Origin: Kitasatospora sp. NBC_00315 | GTDB taxonomy: Bacteria; Actinomycetota; Actinomycetes; Streptomycetales; Streptomycetaceae | NCBI RefSeq assembly: GCF_041435095.1 | Contig: NZ_CP108025.1 | Coordinates: 6,758,001-6,822,000, forward strand | Length of the DNA: 64,000 nucleotides | Reading direction: 5' to 3' | Shown here: positions 25,003 through 32,852 of the stretch, in pieces | Layout: each line of letters begins with the position of its first letter | Position numbering within the stretch: the stretch's first letter is position 1 | Made by a program: the position numbers and the translations under genes | Notes under the pieces: model-generated | Databases searched by the model: none | Told to the model about the DNA's origin: nothing | What the model saw: only the letters and a program-made list of their open reading frames with translations

Positions 25003-25761
25003 ATGTCCGGCCACTCTAAGTGGGCTACCACCAAGCACAAGAAGGCCGTGGTCGACGCCAAGCGCGGCAAGCTCTTCGCCAAGATGATCAAGAACATCGA
25101 GGTGGCGGCGCGCACCGGCGGCAGTGACCCGGCAGGCAACCCGACGCTCTACGACGCCATCCAGAAGGCGAAGAAGAGCTCGGTCCCGATCGACAACATC
25201 AACCGCGCCGTCAAGCGCGGCGACGGCGCCGAGGCCGGCGGGGCCGACTACTCGACCATCATGTACGAGGGTTACGGCCCCAACGGCGTCGCGGTGCTCA
25301 TCGAGTGCCTCACCGACAACCGCAACCGGGCCGCCTCCGACGTGCGCGTCGCGATGACCCGCAACGGCGGCAACATGGCCGACCCGGGCTCGGTGTCGTA
25401 CCTGTTCAACCGCAAGGGCGTCGTGATCGTCCCCAAGGCGGACGGCGTGGACGAGGACAAGGTGTTCGAGGTCGTCCTCGACGCCGGCGCCGAGGAGGTC
25501 AACGACCTCGGCGAGTCCTTCGAGGTGATCAGTGCGGCCACCGACATGGTCGCCGTCCGCACCGCGCTGGTGGAGGCCGGGATCGACTACGACTCGGCCG
25601 ACGCCAACTTCGTGGCGGACCTCCAGATCCCGCTGGACGCCGACGGCGCCCGCAAGATCTTCAAGCTGATCGACGCCCTGGAGGACAGCGACGACGTGCA
25701 GAACGTCTTCGCCAACTTCGACATCAGCGACGAGGTCGGTGCCGAGCTCGACGCCGAGTGA
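25003..25761 (+). CDS. yebC: YebC/PmpR family protein
   Basis: A 252-residue protein that begins MSGHSKWATTKHKKAVVDAK, the strongly conserved N-terminus of the YebC/TACO1 family. The family was annotated as transcription regulators; more recent work links it to relieving ribosome stalling at proline stretches. The ATG at 25003 has an ideal AAGGAG six bases before it. Directly upstream of ruvCAB, as in many bacteria, but a hairpin separates it from ruvC. Confidence 0.95.
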   Translation: MSGHSKWATTKHKKAVVDAKRGKLFAKMIKNIEVAARTGGSDPAGNPTLYDAIQKAKKSSVPIDNINRAVKRGDGAEAGGADYSTIMYEGYGPNGVAVLIECLTDNRNRAASDVRVAMTRNGGNMADPGSVSYLFNRKGVVIVPKADGVDEDKVFEVVLDAGAEEVNDLGESFEVISAATDMVAVRTALVEAGIDYDSADANFVADLQIPLDADGARKIFKLIDALEDSDDVQNVFANFDISDEVGAELDAE

Positions 25762-25774
25762 CCAGGCTCGATCC

Positions 25775-25807
25775 CCGGCCCGGTGGTCCCCAGGACCACC
25801 GGGCCGG
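25775..25807 (+). terminator. Terminator-like hairpin between yebC and ruvC
   Basis: A perfect 15-bp stem (25775-25789 with 25793-25807), 3-nt loop, no T tract. It may only partly stop transcription into ruvCAB. Confidence 0.7.
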
Positions 25808-25873
25808 TGTCGTCGGTCCGCTTGTCGGACCCGCCCGATAGCCTTCGGGGATCGGAGGAGAGGCAGGTGCAGG

Positions 25874-26512
25874 GTGCGGGTACTCGGTGTTGACCCCGGG
25901 CTGACCAGGTGCGGCGTCGGCGTGGTCGACGGCGGCCCGGGCCGGCCGTTGCGGATGGTCGGCGTCGGCGTGGTGCGTACGCCGGCCGAGGCGGAGATCG
26001 GGCCCCGGCTGCTCCTCATCGAGCAGGGCCTGGAACTCTGGCTGGACGAGCACCGGCCCGACATGGTGGCCGTCGAGCGGGTCTTCGCCCAGCACAACGT
26101 CCGCACCGTGATGGGAACCGCCCAGGCCAGCGCCGTCGCGATGCTCTGCGCCACCCGACGCGGCATCCCCGTCACGCTGCACACCCCGAGCGAGGTCAAG
26201 GCGGCGGTCACCGGCTCCGGCCGGGCCGACAAGGCACAGGTCACCTCGATGGTCACCCGCCTGCTGCGGCTCGACGCCCCGCCCAAGCCCGCCGACGCCG
26301 CCGACGCCCTCGCCCTCGCCATCTGCCACATCTGGCGCGGCACCGCCGCCGGCCGGATCGCCGCCGCCGTCGCCACCGCCACCAAGGCCCAGGCCGCGCT
26401 GGCCGAGGCCGTCGCCGCCCAGACGGCCGCCCGCTCGGCCGCCCGCCCCGCCGCCGGCGCCGCCACCCGTCCCGCCGCCCGTCCCGCCGCTCGTCAGGAG
26501 TACCGCCCGTGA
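25874..26512 (+). CDS. ruvC: Holliday junction resolvase RuvC
   Basis: A 212-residue endonuclease with catalytic acidics D7 (VLGVDPGLTRCG), E68 (VAVERVF) and the Asp pair in PADAADALALAICH (about 141-144). It resolves Holliday junctions after RuvAB branch migration. About 45 residues beyond the usual end form an Ala/Arg-rich tail. The GTG at 25874 gives the standard MRVLGVDPG start. Its stop overlaps the ruvA GTG (GTGA). Confidence 0.95.
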   Translation: MRVLGVDPGLTRCGVGVVDGGPGRPLRMVGVGVVRTPAEAEIGPRLLLIEQGLELWLDEHRPDMVAVERVFAQHNVRTVMGTAQASAVAMLCATRRGIPVTLHTPSEVKAAVTGSGRADKAQVTSMVTRLLRLDAPPKPADAADALALAICHIWRGTAAGRIAAAVATATKAQAALAEAVAAQTAARSAARPAAGAATRPAARPAARQEYRP

Positions 26513-27120
26513 TCGCGTTCGTGCAGGGCCCGGTCGCCGCCCTCTCCGCCGGCACCGCCGTGGTCGAGGTCGGCGGCGTCGGCCTCGCCCTCCAGTGCAC
26601 CCCCACCACGCTGGCCGCGCTGCGCCTGGGCGAGCCGGCCCGTCTCGCCACCTCGCTGGTGGTCCGCGAGGACTCCCTGACGCTTTACGGTTTTGTCGAC
26701 GAGGACGAGCGCGCGACCTTCGAGCTGCTGCAGAGCGCCAGCGGCGTCGGCCCCCGGCTCGCCCAGGCGATGCTCGGCGTGCACAGCCCGGACGCGCTGC
26801 GCCTCGCGGTCGCCAACGGGGACGAGAAGGCGCTGATGACGGTGCCGGGCATCGGCAAGCGCGGCGCGCAGAAGCTGCTCCTGGAGTACAAGGACAAGCT
26901 CGGCGCCCCGCACGGCATCGTCCCGGCCCAGAAGCCGCTGGCCGCCGGGCCGGCGCCGTGGAGCGAGCAGCTGCAGGCCGCGCTGGTCGGCCTCGGCTAC
27001 GCGCCGCGCGAGGCGGAGGACGCGGTCGCCGCCGTCACCCCCGAGGCCGAGAGCCAGAGCGTGCCGGACGTCGGCGCCCTGCTCAAGGCCGCCCTGCGGA
27101 CGCTCAACCGCACCCGCTGA
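26509..27120 (+). CDS. ruvA: Holliday junction DNA helicase subunit RuvA
   Basis: A 203-residue protein: N-terminal OB domain (FVQGPVAALSAGTAVVEVGGVG...LYGFVDEDER), two helix-hairpin-helix motifs (SGVGPRLAQAML about 78 and VPGIGKRGAQKLL about 113) and a C-terminal UBA-like domain III that contacts RuvB. It binds the four-way junction. It overlaps ruvC by four bases and has CAGGAG upstream. Confidence 0.95.
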   Translation: MIAFVQGPVAALSAGTAVVEVGGVGLALQCTPTTLAALRLGEPARLATSLVVREDSLTLYGFVDEDERATFELLQSASGVGPRLAQAMLGVHSPDALRLAVANGDEKALMTVPGIGKRGAQKLLLEYKDKLGAPHGIVPAQKPLAAGPAPWSEQLQAALVGLGYAPREAEDAVAAVTPEAESQSVPDVGALLKAALRTLNRTR

Positions 27121-27293
27121 CCCGCTGACTTGCGGATTTGTCGACCCCGGCGGGTCGGCGGCCCGCACCGGCGTCCGGACCGACCCGGCACCGGACCTGA
27201 CCCGCCACCGCCCCACCGCCCCACCGCTTCGCCGCCTCGCCGACCCACCGCCTCGCCGACCCACCGCCTCGCTGACGACTGGAGCCCGCCCCG

Positions 27294-28427
27294 ATGACCC
27301 CCTACGACTCCGACCCGGCGGACCGGCTGGTGACCGCGGCCGCCGACGGCGAGGACCAGGCGGTCGAGGCGGCGCTGCGCCCCAAGCTGCTGGACGAGTT
27401 CATCGGGCAGGAGCGTGTCCGCGAGCAGCTCTCGCTGGTGCTGCAGGCCGCCCGTCAGCGCGGCAGCGCGCCGGACCACGTCCTGCTCAGCGGGCCGCCC
27501 GGGCTGGGCAAGACCACCCTGTCGATGATCATCGCCGCCGAGCTGAACGCCCCGATCCGGATCACCTCCGGCCCGGCCATCCAGCACGCGGGCGACCTCG
27601 CGGCCATCCTGTCCTCGCTGACCGAGGGCGAGGTGCTGTTCCTCGACGAGATCCACCGGATGTCCCGGCCCGCCGAGGAGATGCTCTACATGGCGATGGA
27701 GGACTACCGCGTCGACGTGATCGTCGGCAAGGGCCCGGGTGCCACCGCCATCCCGCTGGAGCTGCCGCCCTTCACCCTGGTCGGCGCCACCACCCGGGCC
27801 GGGCTGCTGCCGCCCCCGCTGCGCGACCGCTTCGGCTTCACCGGCCACATGGAGTTCTACGCCCCCGCCGAGCTGGAGCGGGTGGTGCACCGCTCGGCCG
27901 CGCTGCTGGACGTGGAGATCGACGCGGCCGGCGCCGCCGAGATCGCCGGCCGGTCCCGGGGCACGCCGCGAATCGCCAACCGGCTGCTGCGCCGGGTACG
28001 GGACTACGCGCAGGTCAAGCACGACGGCGTGGTCGACCGGGGGATCGCCGCCCAGGCCCTGCAGGTCTACGAGGTGGACGCCCGCGGCCTGGACCGCCTC
28101 GACCGTGCGGTGCTGACCGCGCTGCTGCGGCTGTTCGGCGGCGGTCCGGTCGGCTTGTCGACACTGGCCGTCGCGGTGGGGGAGGAGGCCGAGACGGTCG
28201 AGGAGGTGGCCGAGCCCTTCCTGGTCCGGGAGGGCCTGCTGGCGCGGACTCCGCGCGGCCGGATCGCCACCGCCGCCGCCTGGGAACACCTCGGGATGAC
28301 CCCACCGGTCCAGACCGGTGCCGCGTGGGCGTCCGCGCCCCGGACGGGGCCCGGCCAGGGCCCGGCCGCCGCCGTGCCCGCCCAGCCCGAGCTGTTCCGC
28401 GCCTCGGAGGCCCCCTCGCAGGAGTGA
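27294..28427 (+). CDS. ruvB: Holliday junction DNA helicase motor RuvB
   Basis: A 377-residue AAA+ ATPase with Walker A GPPGLGKTT (about 65), Walker B LFLDEIHR (about 117), sensor 1 VGATTRAGLL and a C-terminal winged helix. It drives branch migration with RuvA. The tail past the normal end is Ala/Pro-rich (about 30 residues). The 173-bp gap to ruvA contains a short tandem repeat (CGACCCACCGCCTCGC type, about 27230-27275) and no gene. Confidence 0.96.
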   Translation: MTPYDSDPADRLVTAAADGEDQAVEAALRPKLLDEFIGQERVREQLSLVLQAARQRGSAPDHVLLSGPPGLGKTTLSMIIAAELNAPIRITSGPAIQHAGDLAAILSSLTEGEVLFLDEIHRMSRPAEEMLYMAMEDYRVDVIVGKGPGATAIPLELPPFTLVGATTRAGLLPPPLRDRFGFTGHMEFYAPAELERVVHRSAALLDVEIDAAGAAEIAGRSRGTPRIANRLLRRVRDYAQVKHDGVVDRGIAAQALQVYEVDARGLDRLDRAVLTALLRLFGGGPVGLSTLAVAVGEEAETVEEVAEPFLVREGLLARTPRGRIATAAAWEHLGMTPPVQTGAAWASAPRTGPGQGPAAAVPAQPELFRASEAPSQE

Positions 28428-28606
28428 GGACGGAAGGTGGGAAATCCGTGCAGGCGCAGGGTCGCCACTTTCGGCGGCAGGATGCGATGCTTGGCGTTGT
28501 CCGATCAGTTCGGGTCGCCTAGACTCCGCCGGACCGCCCCTCTCACCCGAAGGGCCGACCAACACCGAAGGCCGCCCGGTAGCGGCCCGTTAGGACCCTG
28601 ACTGCA

Positions 28607-29020
28607 GTGTCGATGATCATCCTTGTTGTCCCGCTTCTTCTCATGTTCGTGATGTTCCGGTCGCAGAAGAAGCGCCAGCAGCAGCAGCAGTCCACGCAGA
28701 CGGCACTCGAACCGGGCGCTGGCGTGCGCACCATCGGTGGCCTGTACGCCCAGGTGAAGGCGGTCAACGACGAGACCGTCGAGCTGGAGATCGCTCCGGG
28801 TGTGGTCACCCACTTCACCAAGAGCGCGATCGCCGCGGTCCTGGAGCCGCAGGAGTACGACGCGATCATCAACGGTCGCCCGGTCGACGACGAGCTCGCC
28901 GAGCTGGACGAGTCGGTCGAGGCCGTGGCCGCGGAGGAGGACGGCGACAAGCCCCTCTCGCTCTCGAAGGACGGTTCCGACAAGGACGACGCCGAGGGCG
29001 GGGCTCCCGCAAGCAAGTAG
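28607..29020 (+). CDS. yajC: Preprotein translocase subunit YajC
   Basis: A 137-residue protein with one N-terminal membrane helix (MIILVVPLLLMFVMF) followed by the conserved RSQKKRQQQ stretch and a beta-rich domain with PGAGVRTIGGLYAQV. The C-terminus is acidic. YajC associates with SecDF and the SecYEG channel. The GTG at 28607 has only a weak ribosome-binding site (TAGGAC). secD follows 150 nt downstream. Confidence 0.93.
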   Translation: MSMIILVVPLLLMFVMFRSQKKRQQQQQSTQTALEPGAGVRTIGGLYAQVKAVNDETVELEIAPGVVTHFTKSAIAAVLEPQEYDAIINGRPVDDELAELDESVEAVAAEEDGDKPLSLSKDGSDKDDAEGGAPASK

Positions 29021-29170
29021 TACGGTCGGGCCCCAACCCGGCCGCTGCGGCACCGTGCCGCGAGCCCACAGGACCTCAGGGCCGTCGCTCCGCCACGTCT
29101 TCCCCCCGTCCCGCCCCACGCCGGACGGGGGTCCGGCGGGCGACGGCATGGACAGGGAGAAACGAGCAAG

Positions 29171-30970
29171 GTGGCAACACCCAAGTCGCGCCCGCGCGAC
29201 GGTTACCCGGGACGGGCCCTGGCCCTCATCCTGGTGGTCACCGTCGGACTGGTCGCCCTCATGTTCGGGACGGGCAACACCAAGCCCCGCCTCGGTATCG
29301 ACCTCGCCGGCGGCACCAGCATCACGCTGACCGCCAAGTCGGACGATCCCAAGGCGATCAACAAGTCCAACATGAACATCGCCGTCGGCATCATCCAGAA
29401 GCGTGTCAACGGGATGGGTGTCTCCGAGGCGGAGGTGCAGACCGAGGGCGACAAGAACATCGTCGTCAACATCCCCAAGGGCGGGGACAGGCAGTCTGCG
29501 GCCGACCAGGTCGGTACGACGGCCAAGCTCTTCTTCCGCCCGGTCCTCGCCTACGCCCCCAGCGGCGTGAAGGCCACGGCGCCCACGGCGAGCCCGAGCG
29601 CCACCACGAGCGGCAGCCCGGCGGCGGCTCCCACCCCGTCCCCGACGGCCACGGCCGGCTCCACGGCGGCCGCCGCCTCGCCCAGCGCGAGCAAGGCCGG
29701 TCGCGCCGTCGGTGAGGCGCTGCTGGCCGACCCGACCGCGTCCGCCTCCGCCCCGGCCGCCTCGCCCAGCGCCTCCGCCGCGGCGGCGAGCCCCAGCGCC
29801 GCGGCCACCGCGCCCACCGAGGCCGAGATGACCGCCGCGCTGACCCAGGGCACCGTCCCGGCCGAGCTCCAGGCGCAGTTCGCCGCCATGGACTGCTCGG
29901 ACCCGGCGCAGCGCAAGGACTACCAGTCCACCGACATCACCAAGACCACGGTCGCGTGCAGCTCCGACCCGGAGCAGGGCTACTACGACAAGTTCGCCCT
30001 CGGCCCCGTCCAGGTGAACGGCTCGGACGTCTCCAAGGCGCAGGCCGTCATCGACACCCAGAACGCCGCCGGCTGGCAGGTCCAGCTGCAGTTCAACGAC
30101 AAGGGCTCGAAGGCGTTCGCCACCACCACCGGCGCGCTCTCCACCCAGGCCTCCCCGGCCAACCAGTTCGCCATCGTGCTCGACGGCGGTGTGGTCTCCC
30201 ACCCGCAGGTCAACGAGACGATCTCCGGCGGCTCGGCGGTCATCTCCGGCAGCTTCACCCAGAGTGACGCCCAGCAGCTCGCCAACGTGCTGAGCTTCGG
30301 TGCGCTGCCGCTCAGCTTCGCCCAGAGCGACGTCGTCACGGTCTCCCCGCAGCTCGGCGGCGACCAGCTGAAGGCGGGCCTGATCGCCGGCCTGATCGGC
30401 ATGGTCCTGGTGATCATCTACTCGCTGATCTACTACCGCGGTCTCGGCCTGGTCTCCATCGGCGGTCTGCTGGTCTCGGCCGCGCTGACCTACTCGATCA
30501 TGAGCCTGCTGGGCGCCGGAATCGGGTTCGCGCTGAACCTCCCGGCGGTCTGCGGTGCCATCGTCGCGATCGGTATCACCGCCGACTCCTTCATCGTGTA
30601 CTTCGAGCGCATCCGGGACGAGGTCCGCGAGGGCGCCCCGCTGCGCCCGGCGGTCCAGCGCGCCTGGCCGCGTGCCCGGCGCACCATCCTGGTGTCGGAC
30701 TTCGTGTCGTTCCTCTGCGCCGCGGTGCTCTACCTGGTCTCGGTCGGCAAGGTGCAGGGCTTCGCCTTCACCCTCGGCCTGACCACCGCGCTCGACGTCG
30801 TGGTGATCTTCCTCTTCACCAAGCCGCTGATCACGCTGCTCGCCCGGAAGAAGTTCTTCTCGGACGGCCACCCGTGGTCCGGCCTGGACCCGAAGCGCCT
30901 GGGCGCCCGCCCGCCGATCCGCGGCACCCGTCGCCGGACCTCCGCCCCGTCCGCCACGAAGGAGGCCTGA
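29171..30970 (+). CDS. secD: Protein translocase subunit SecD
   Basis: A 599-residue protein with first membrane helix ALALILVVTVGLVALMF, then the D1 signature LGIDLAGGTSI, a large periplasmic region and a C-terminal bundle of five helices with GLIGMVLVIIYSLIYYRGLG. SecDF uses the proton gradient to pull exported proteins across. Residues about 132-218 are an Ala/Ser/Pro/Thr-rich insert not found in E. coli SecD, probably a disordered linker on the outer face. The GTG at 29171 starts MATPKSRPRDGYPGRA. Confidence 0.95.
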   Translation: MATPKSRPRDGYPGRALALILVVTVGLVALMFGTGNTKPRLGIDLAGGTSITLTAKSDDPKAINKSNMNIAVGIIQKRVNGMGVSEAEVQTEGDKNIVVNIPKGGDRQSAADQVGTTAKLFFRPVLAYAPSGVKATAPTASPSATTSGSPAAAPTPSPTATAGSTAAAASPSASKAGRAVGEALLADPTASASAPAASPSASAAAASPSAAATAPTEAEMTAALTQGTVPAELQAQFAAMDCSDPAQRKDYQSTDITKTTVACSSDPEQGYYDKFALGPVQVNGSDVSKAQAVIDTQNAAGWQVQLQFNDKGSKAFATTTGALSTQASPANQFAIVLDGGVVSHPQVNETISGGSAVISGSFTQSDAQQLANVLSFGALPLSFAQSDVVTVSPQLGGDQLKAGLIAGLIGMVLVIIYSLIYYRGLGLVSIGGLLVSAALTYSIMSLLGAGIGFALNLPAVCGAIVAIGITADSFIVYFERIRDEVREGAPLRPAVQRAWPRARRTILVSDFVSFLCAAVLYLVSVGKVQGFAFTLGLTTALDVVVIFLFTKPLITLLARKKFFSDGHPWSGLDPKRLGARPPIRGTRRRTSAPSATKEA

Positions 30971-30974
30971 CTCC

Positions 30975-32093
30975 ATGTCTCGCTTCTCCAATCTGGGCCA
31001 CCGGCTCTACCAGGGCGAGGTCAGCTTCGACTTCGTCGGGCGCCGCAAGCTCTGGTACAGCATCTCCGGCGTCATCGTGCTGGTCGCGGCCATCGGTCTG
31101 GCCATGGGCCTGCACCTGGGCATCGAGTTCAAGGGCGGCTCGGTCTACACCGTGCAGAAGCCCGGACTGTCGGTCGCCCAGGTCCAGACGGCGGCCAACG
31201 ACGTCACGCACGGCAGCAGCGCGCTGGTCCAGTCGACCGACAAGGGCAAGATCCGGGTCCAGATCAGCTCCGAGGAGACGCAGAGCCCGGACAGCATCCG
31301 CAACGGGCTCTCCAAGGCGCTGGACATCCCGGTCCAGGAGATCGACAGCCAGGTCATCGGCCCCAGCTGGGGGCACCAGATCTCCCAGAAGGCCCTGCTC
31401 GGCCTGGTGATCTTCATGGTGCTGGTGACGATCTACCTGGCCATCGCCTTCGAGTGGCGAATGGCGGCGGCCGCCCTGGTCGCCCTCATCCACGACCTCC
31501 TGATCACCATCGGCGTCTACGCGCTGGTCGGCTTCGAGGTCACGCCCGGTACGGTGATCGGCTTCCTGACCATCCTCGGGTACTCGCTCTACGACACGGT
31601 CGTCGTCTTCGACACCGTGAAGGAGAACACCAAGGGGCTCACCAAGCAGAGCAAGCTCACCTACAGCGAGGCGGCCAACGCCGGCCTGAACCAGACGCTG
31701 GTGCGCTCGATCAACACCACAGTGGTCGCACTGCTCCCGGTCGCGGCGCTGCTGTTCATCGGCGGCGGCCTGCTGGGCGCGGGCACGCTGAACGACATCT
31801 CGCTCGCGCTGTTCATCGGCCTCGCGGCCGGTGCGTACTCCTCGATCTGCGTCGCCACCCCGCTGCTCGCGCAGCTCAAGGAGGAGCAGCCGGAGATGAA
31901 GGCGCTCGCCAAGCGCGTCGCCCAGCGCCGGGCCTCCGAGGCCAAGGCGAAGGCCGAGGCCGAGGCGAACGGCGAGGCGGTCCCCGAGGGCGAGGAGTTC
32001 GCCGACGAGGACCTGCCTGCGGGTATGGTCGGACAGCGCGCCCAGGGGGCCGGCCGGTCCCGTAACAAGGGCCGTCCGTCCACCAAGCGCTGA
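30975..32093 (+). CDS. secF: Protein translocase subunit SecF
   Basis: A 372-residue protein that begins with the SecF N-terminus (YQGEVSFDFVGRRKLWY), a first helix, then LGIEFKGGSVY and a C-terminal five-helix bundle with LTILGYSLYDTVVVFDTVKEN and RSINTT, both conserved. A charged Lys/Ala/Glu tail ends the protein. It starts four bases after the secD stop, so the two are translated together. Confidence 0.95.
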   Translation: MSRFSNLGHRLYQGEVSFDFVGRRKLWYSISGVIVLVAAIGLAMGLHLGIEFKGGSVYTVQKPGLSVAQVQTAANDVTHGSSALVQSTDKGKIRVQISSEETQSPDSIRNGLSKALDIPVQEIDSQVIGPSWGHQISQKALLGLVIFMVLVTIYLAIAFEWRMAAAALVALIHDLLITIGVYALVGFEVTPGTVIGFLTILGYSLYDTVVVFDTVKENTKGLTKQSKLTYSEAANAGLNQTLVRSINTTVVALLPVAALLFIGGGLLGAGTLNDISLALFIGLAAGAYSSICVATPLLAQLKEEQPEMKALAKRVAQRRASEAKAKAEAEANGEAVPEGEEFADEDLPAGMVGQRAQGAGRSRNKGRPSTKR

Positions 32094-32119
32094 CCCGCTC
32101 CCCACCGATAGGACCTCTC

Positions 32120-32671
32120 GTGACCTCCCCCGCCGTGGAACTCGCCGACCTGCTGACCAGCAGGATCCGGGACGTTCCGGACTACCCGAAGCCCGGCGTG
32201 CTGTTCAAGGACATCGCGCCGCTGCTCGCCGACGCCGAGGCCTTCGCGGCCCTCACCAGGGCGCTGGCCGAGCGTGCCAGGGCGCTCGGGGCGACCAAGG
32301 TGGTGGGCCTGGAGGCGCGCGGGTTCGTGCTGGCGGCGCCGGCGGCCTTCGCGGCCGGCCTCGGCTTCGTGCCGATCCGCAAGAAGGGCAAGCTGCCCGG
32401 CGAGGTGCACGCGCAGTCCTACGAGCTGGAGTACGGTTCGGCGACGCTGGAGGTCCAGTGCGACGCGTTCACCCCGGGTGAGCGGGTCCTGGTGGTCGAC
32501 GACGTGCTCGCCACCGGCGGCACCATCGGCGCCTCGCTGGACCTCGTCCGGCGGGCCGGCGGTGTGCCGGCGGGCGTGGTCGTCCTGATGGAGCTCGGCT
32601 TCCTGGAGGGCCGCGCGGCCCTGGCGCCGCACCTGGACGGCGCTCCGCTGGAGACGCTCGTCGAGGTCTGA
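32120..32671 (+). CDS. apt: Adenine phosphoribosyltransferase
   Basis: A 183-residue protein with PDYPKPGVLFKDI at the N-terminus, GLEARGFVLAAP mid-protein, and the PRPP-binding loop VLVVDDVLATGGTIGA (about 128). It salvages adenine to AMP. The GTG at 32120 has TAGGAC upstream, 26 nt after secF. secDF-apt-rel is a conserved streptomycete order. A 15-bp hairpin follows the stop, so apt can end the secDF transcript. Confidence 0.95.
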   Translation: MTSPAVELADLLTSRIRDVPDYPKPGVLFKDIAPLLADAEAFAALTRALAERARALGATKVVGLEARGFVLAAPAAFAAGLGFVPIRKKGKLPGEVHAQSYELEYGSATLEVQCDAFTPGERVLVVDDVLATGGTIGASLDLVRRAGGVPAGVVVLMELGFLEGRAALAPHLDGAPLETLVEV

Positions 32672-32688
32672 GAGAACGTCGCAGGAGC

Positions 32689-32731
32689 CGTCGGGGGCGG
32701 TGGTCGCAGGTCGCGGCCACCGCCCCCGACG
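32689..32731 (+). terminator. Hairpin after apt
   Basis: A perfect 15-bp stem (32689-32703 with 32717-32731), 13-nt loop, no T tract, between apt and rel. TACGAT at 32787-32792 downstream could be a separate rel -10 element. Confidence 0.65.
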
Positions 32732-32852
32732 CGTGTGCGCCCGACGCGGCCGGGGACGCGGCGGAACACCGGCCCGCCGGGCTCGGTACGATGGAGGTTC
32801 ATCCCTTGCCGCAGACGCCGGGGAACCGGCCCCGCGCCCCCGAGGAGTGTCC

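Noticed and set aside
27209..27275. Short CCACCGC-type repeats before ruvB as a regulatory array
   Set aside because: They are imperfect, short and embedded in low-complexity GC-rich sequence; chance or slippage is enough.
32700..32852. Extension of rel by 51 codons upstream
   Set aside because: The extra residues are Arg/Pro/Gly-rich and overlap the apt hairpin; the TTG at 32853 has the ribosome-binding site and the family-like MPDE start.
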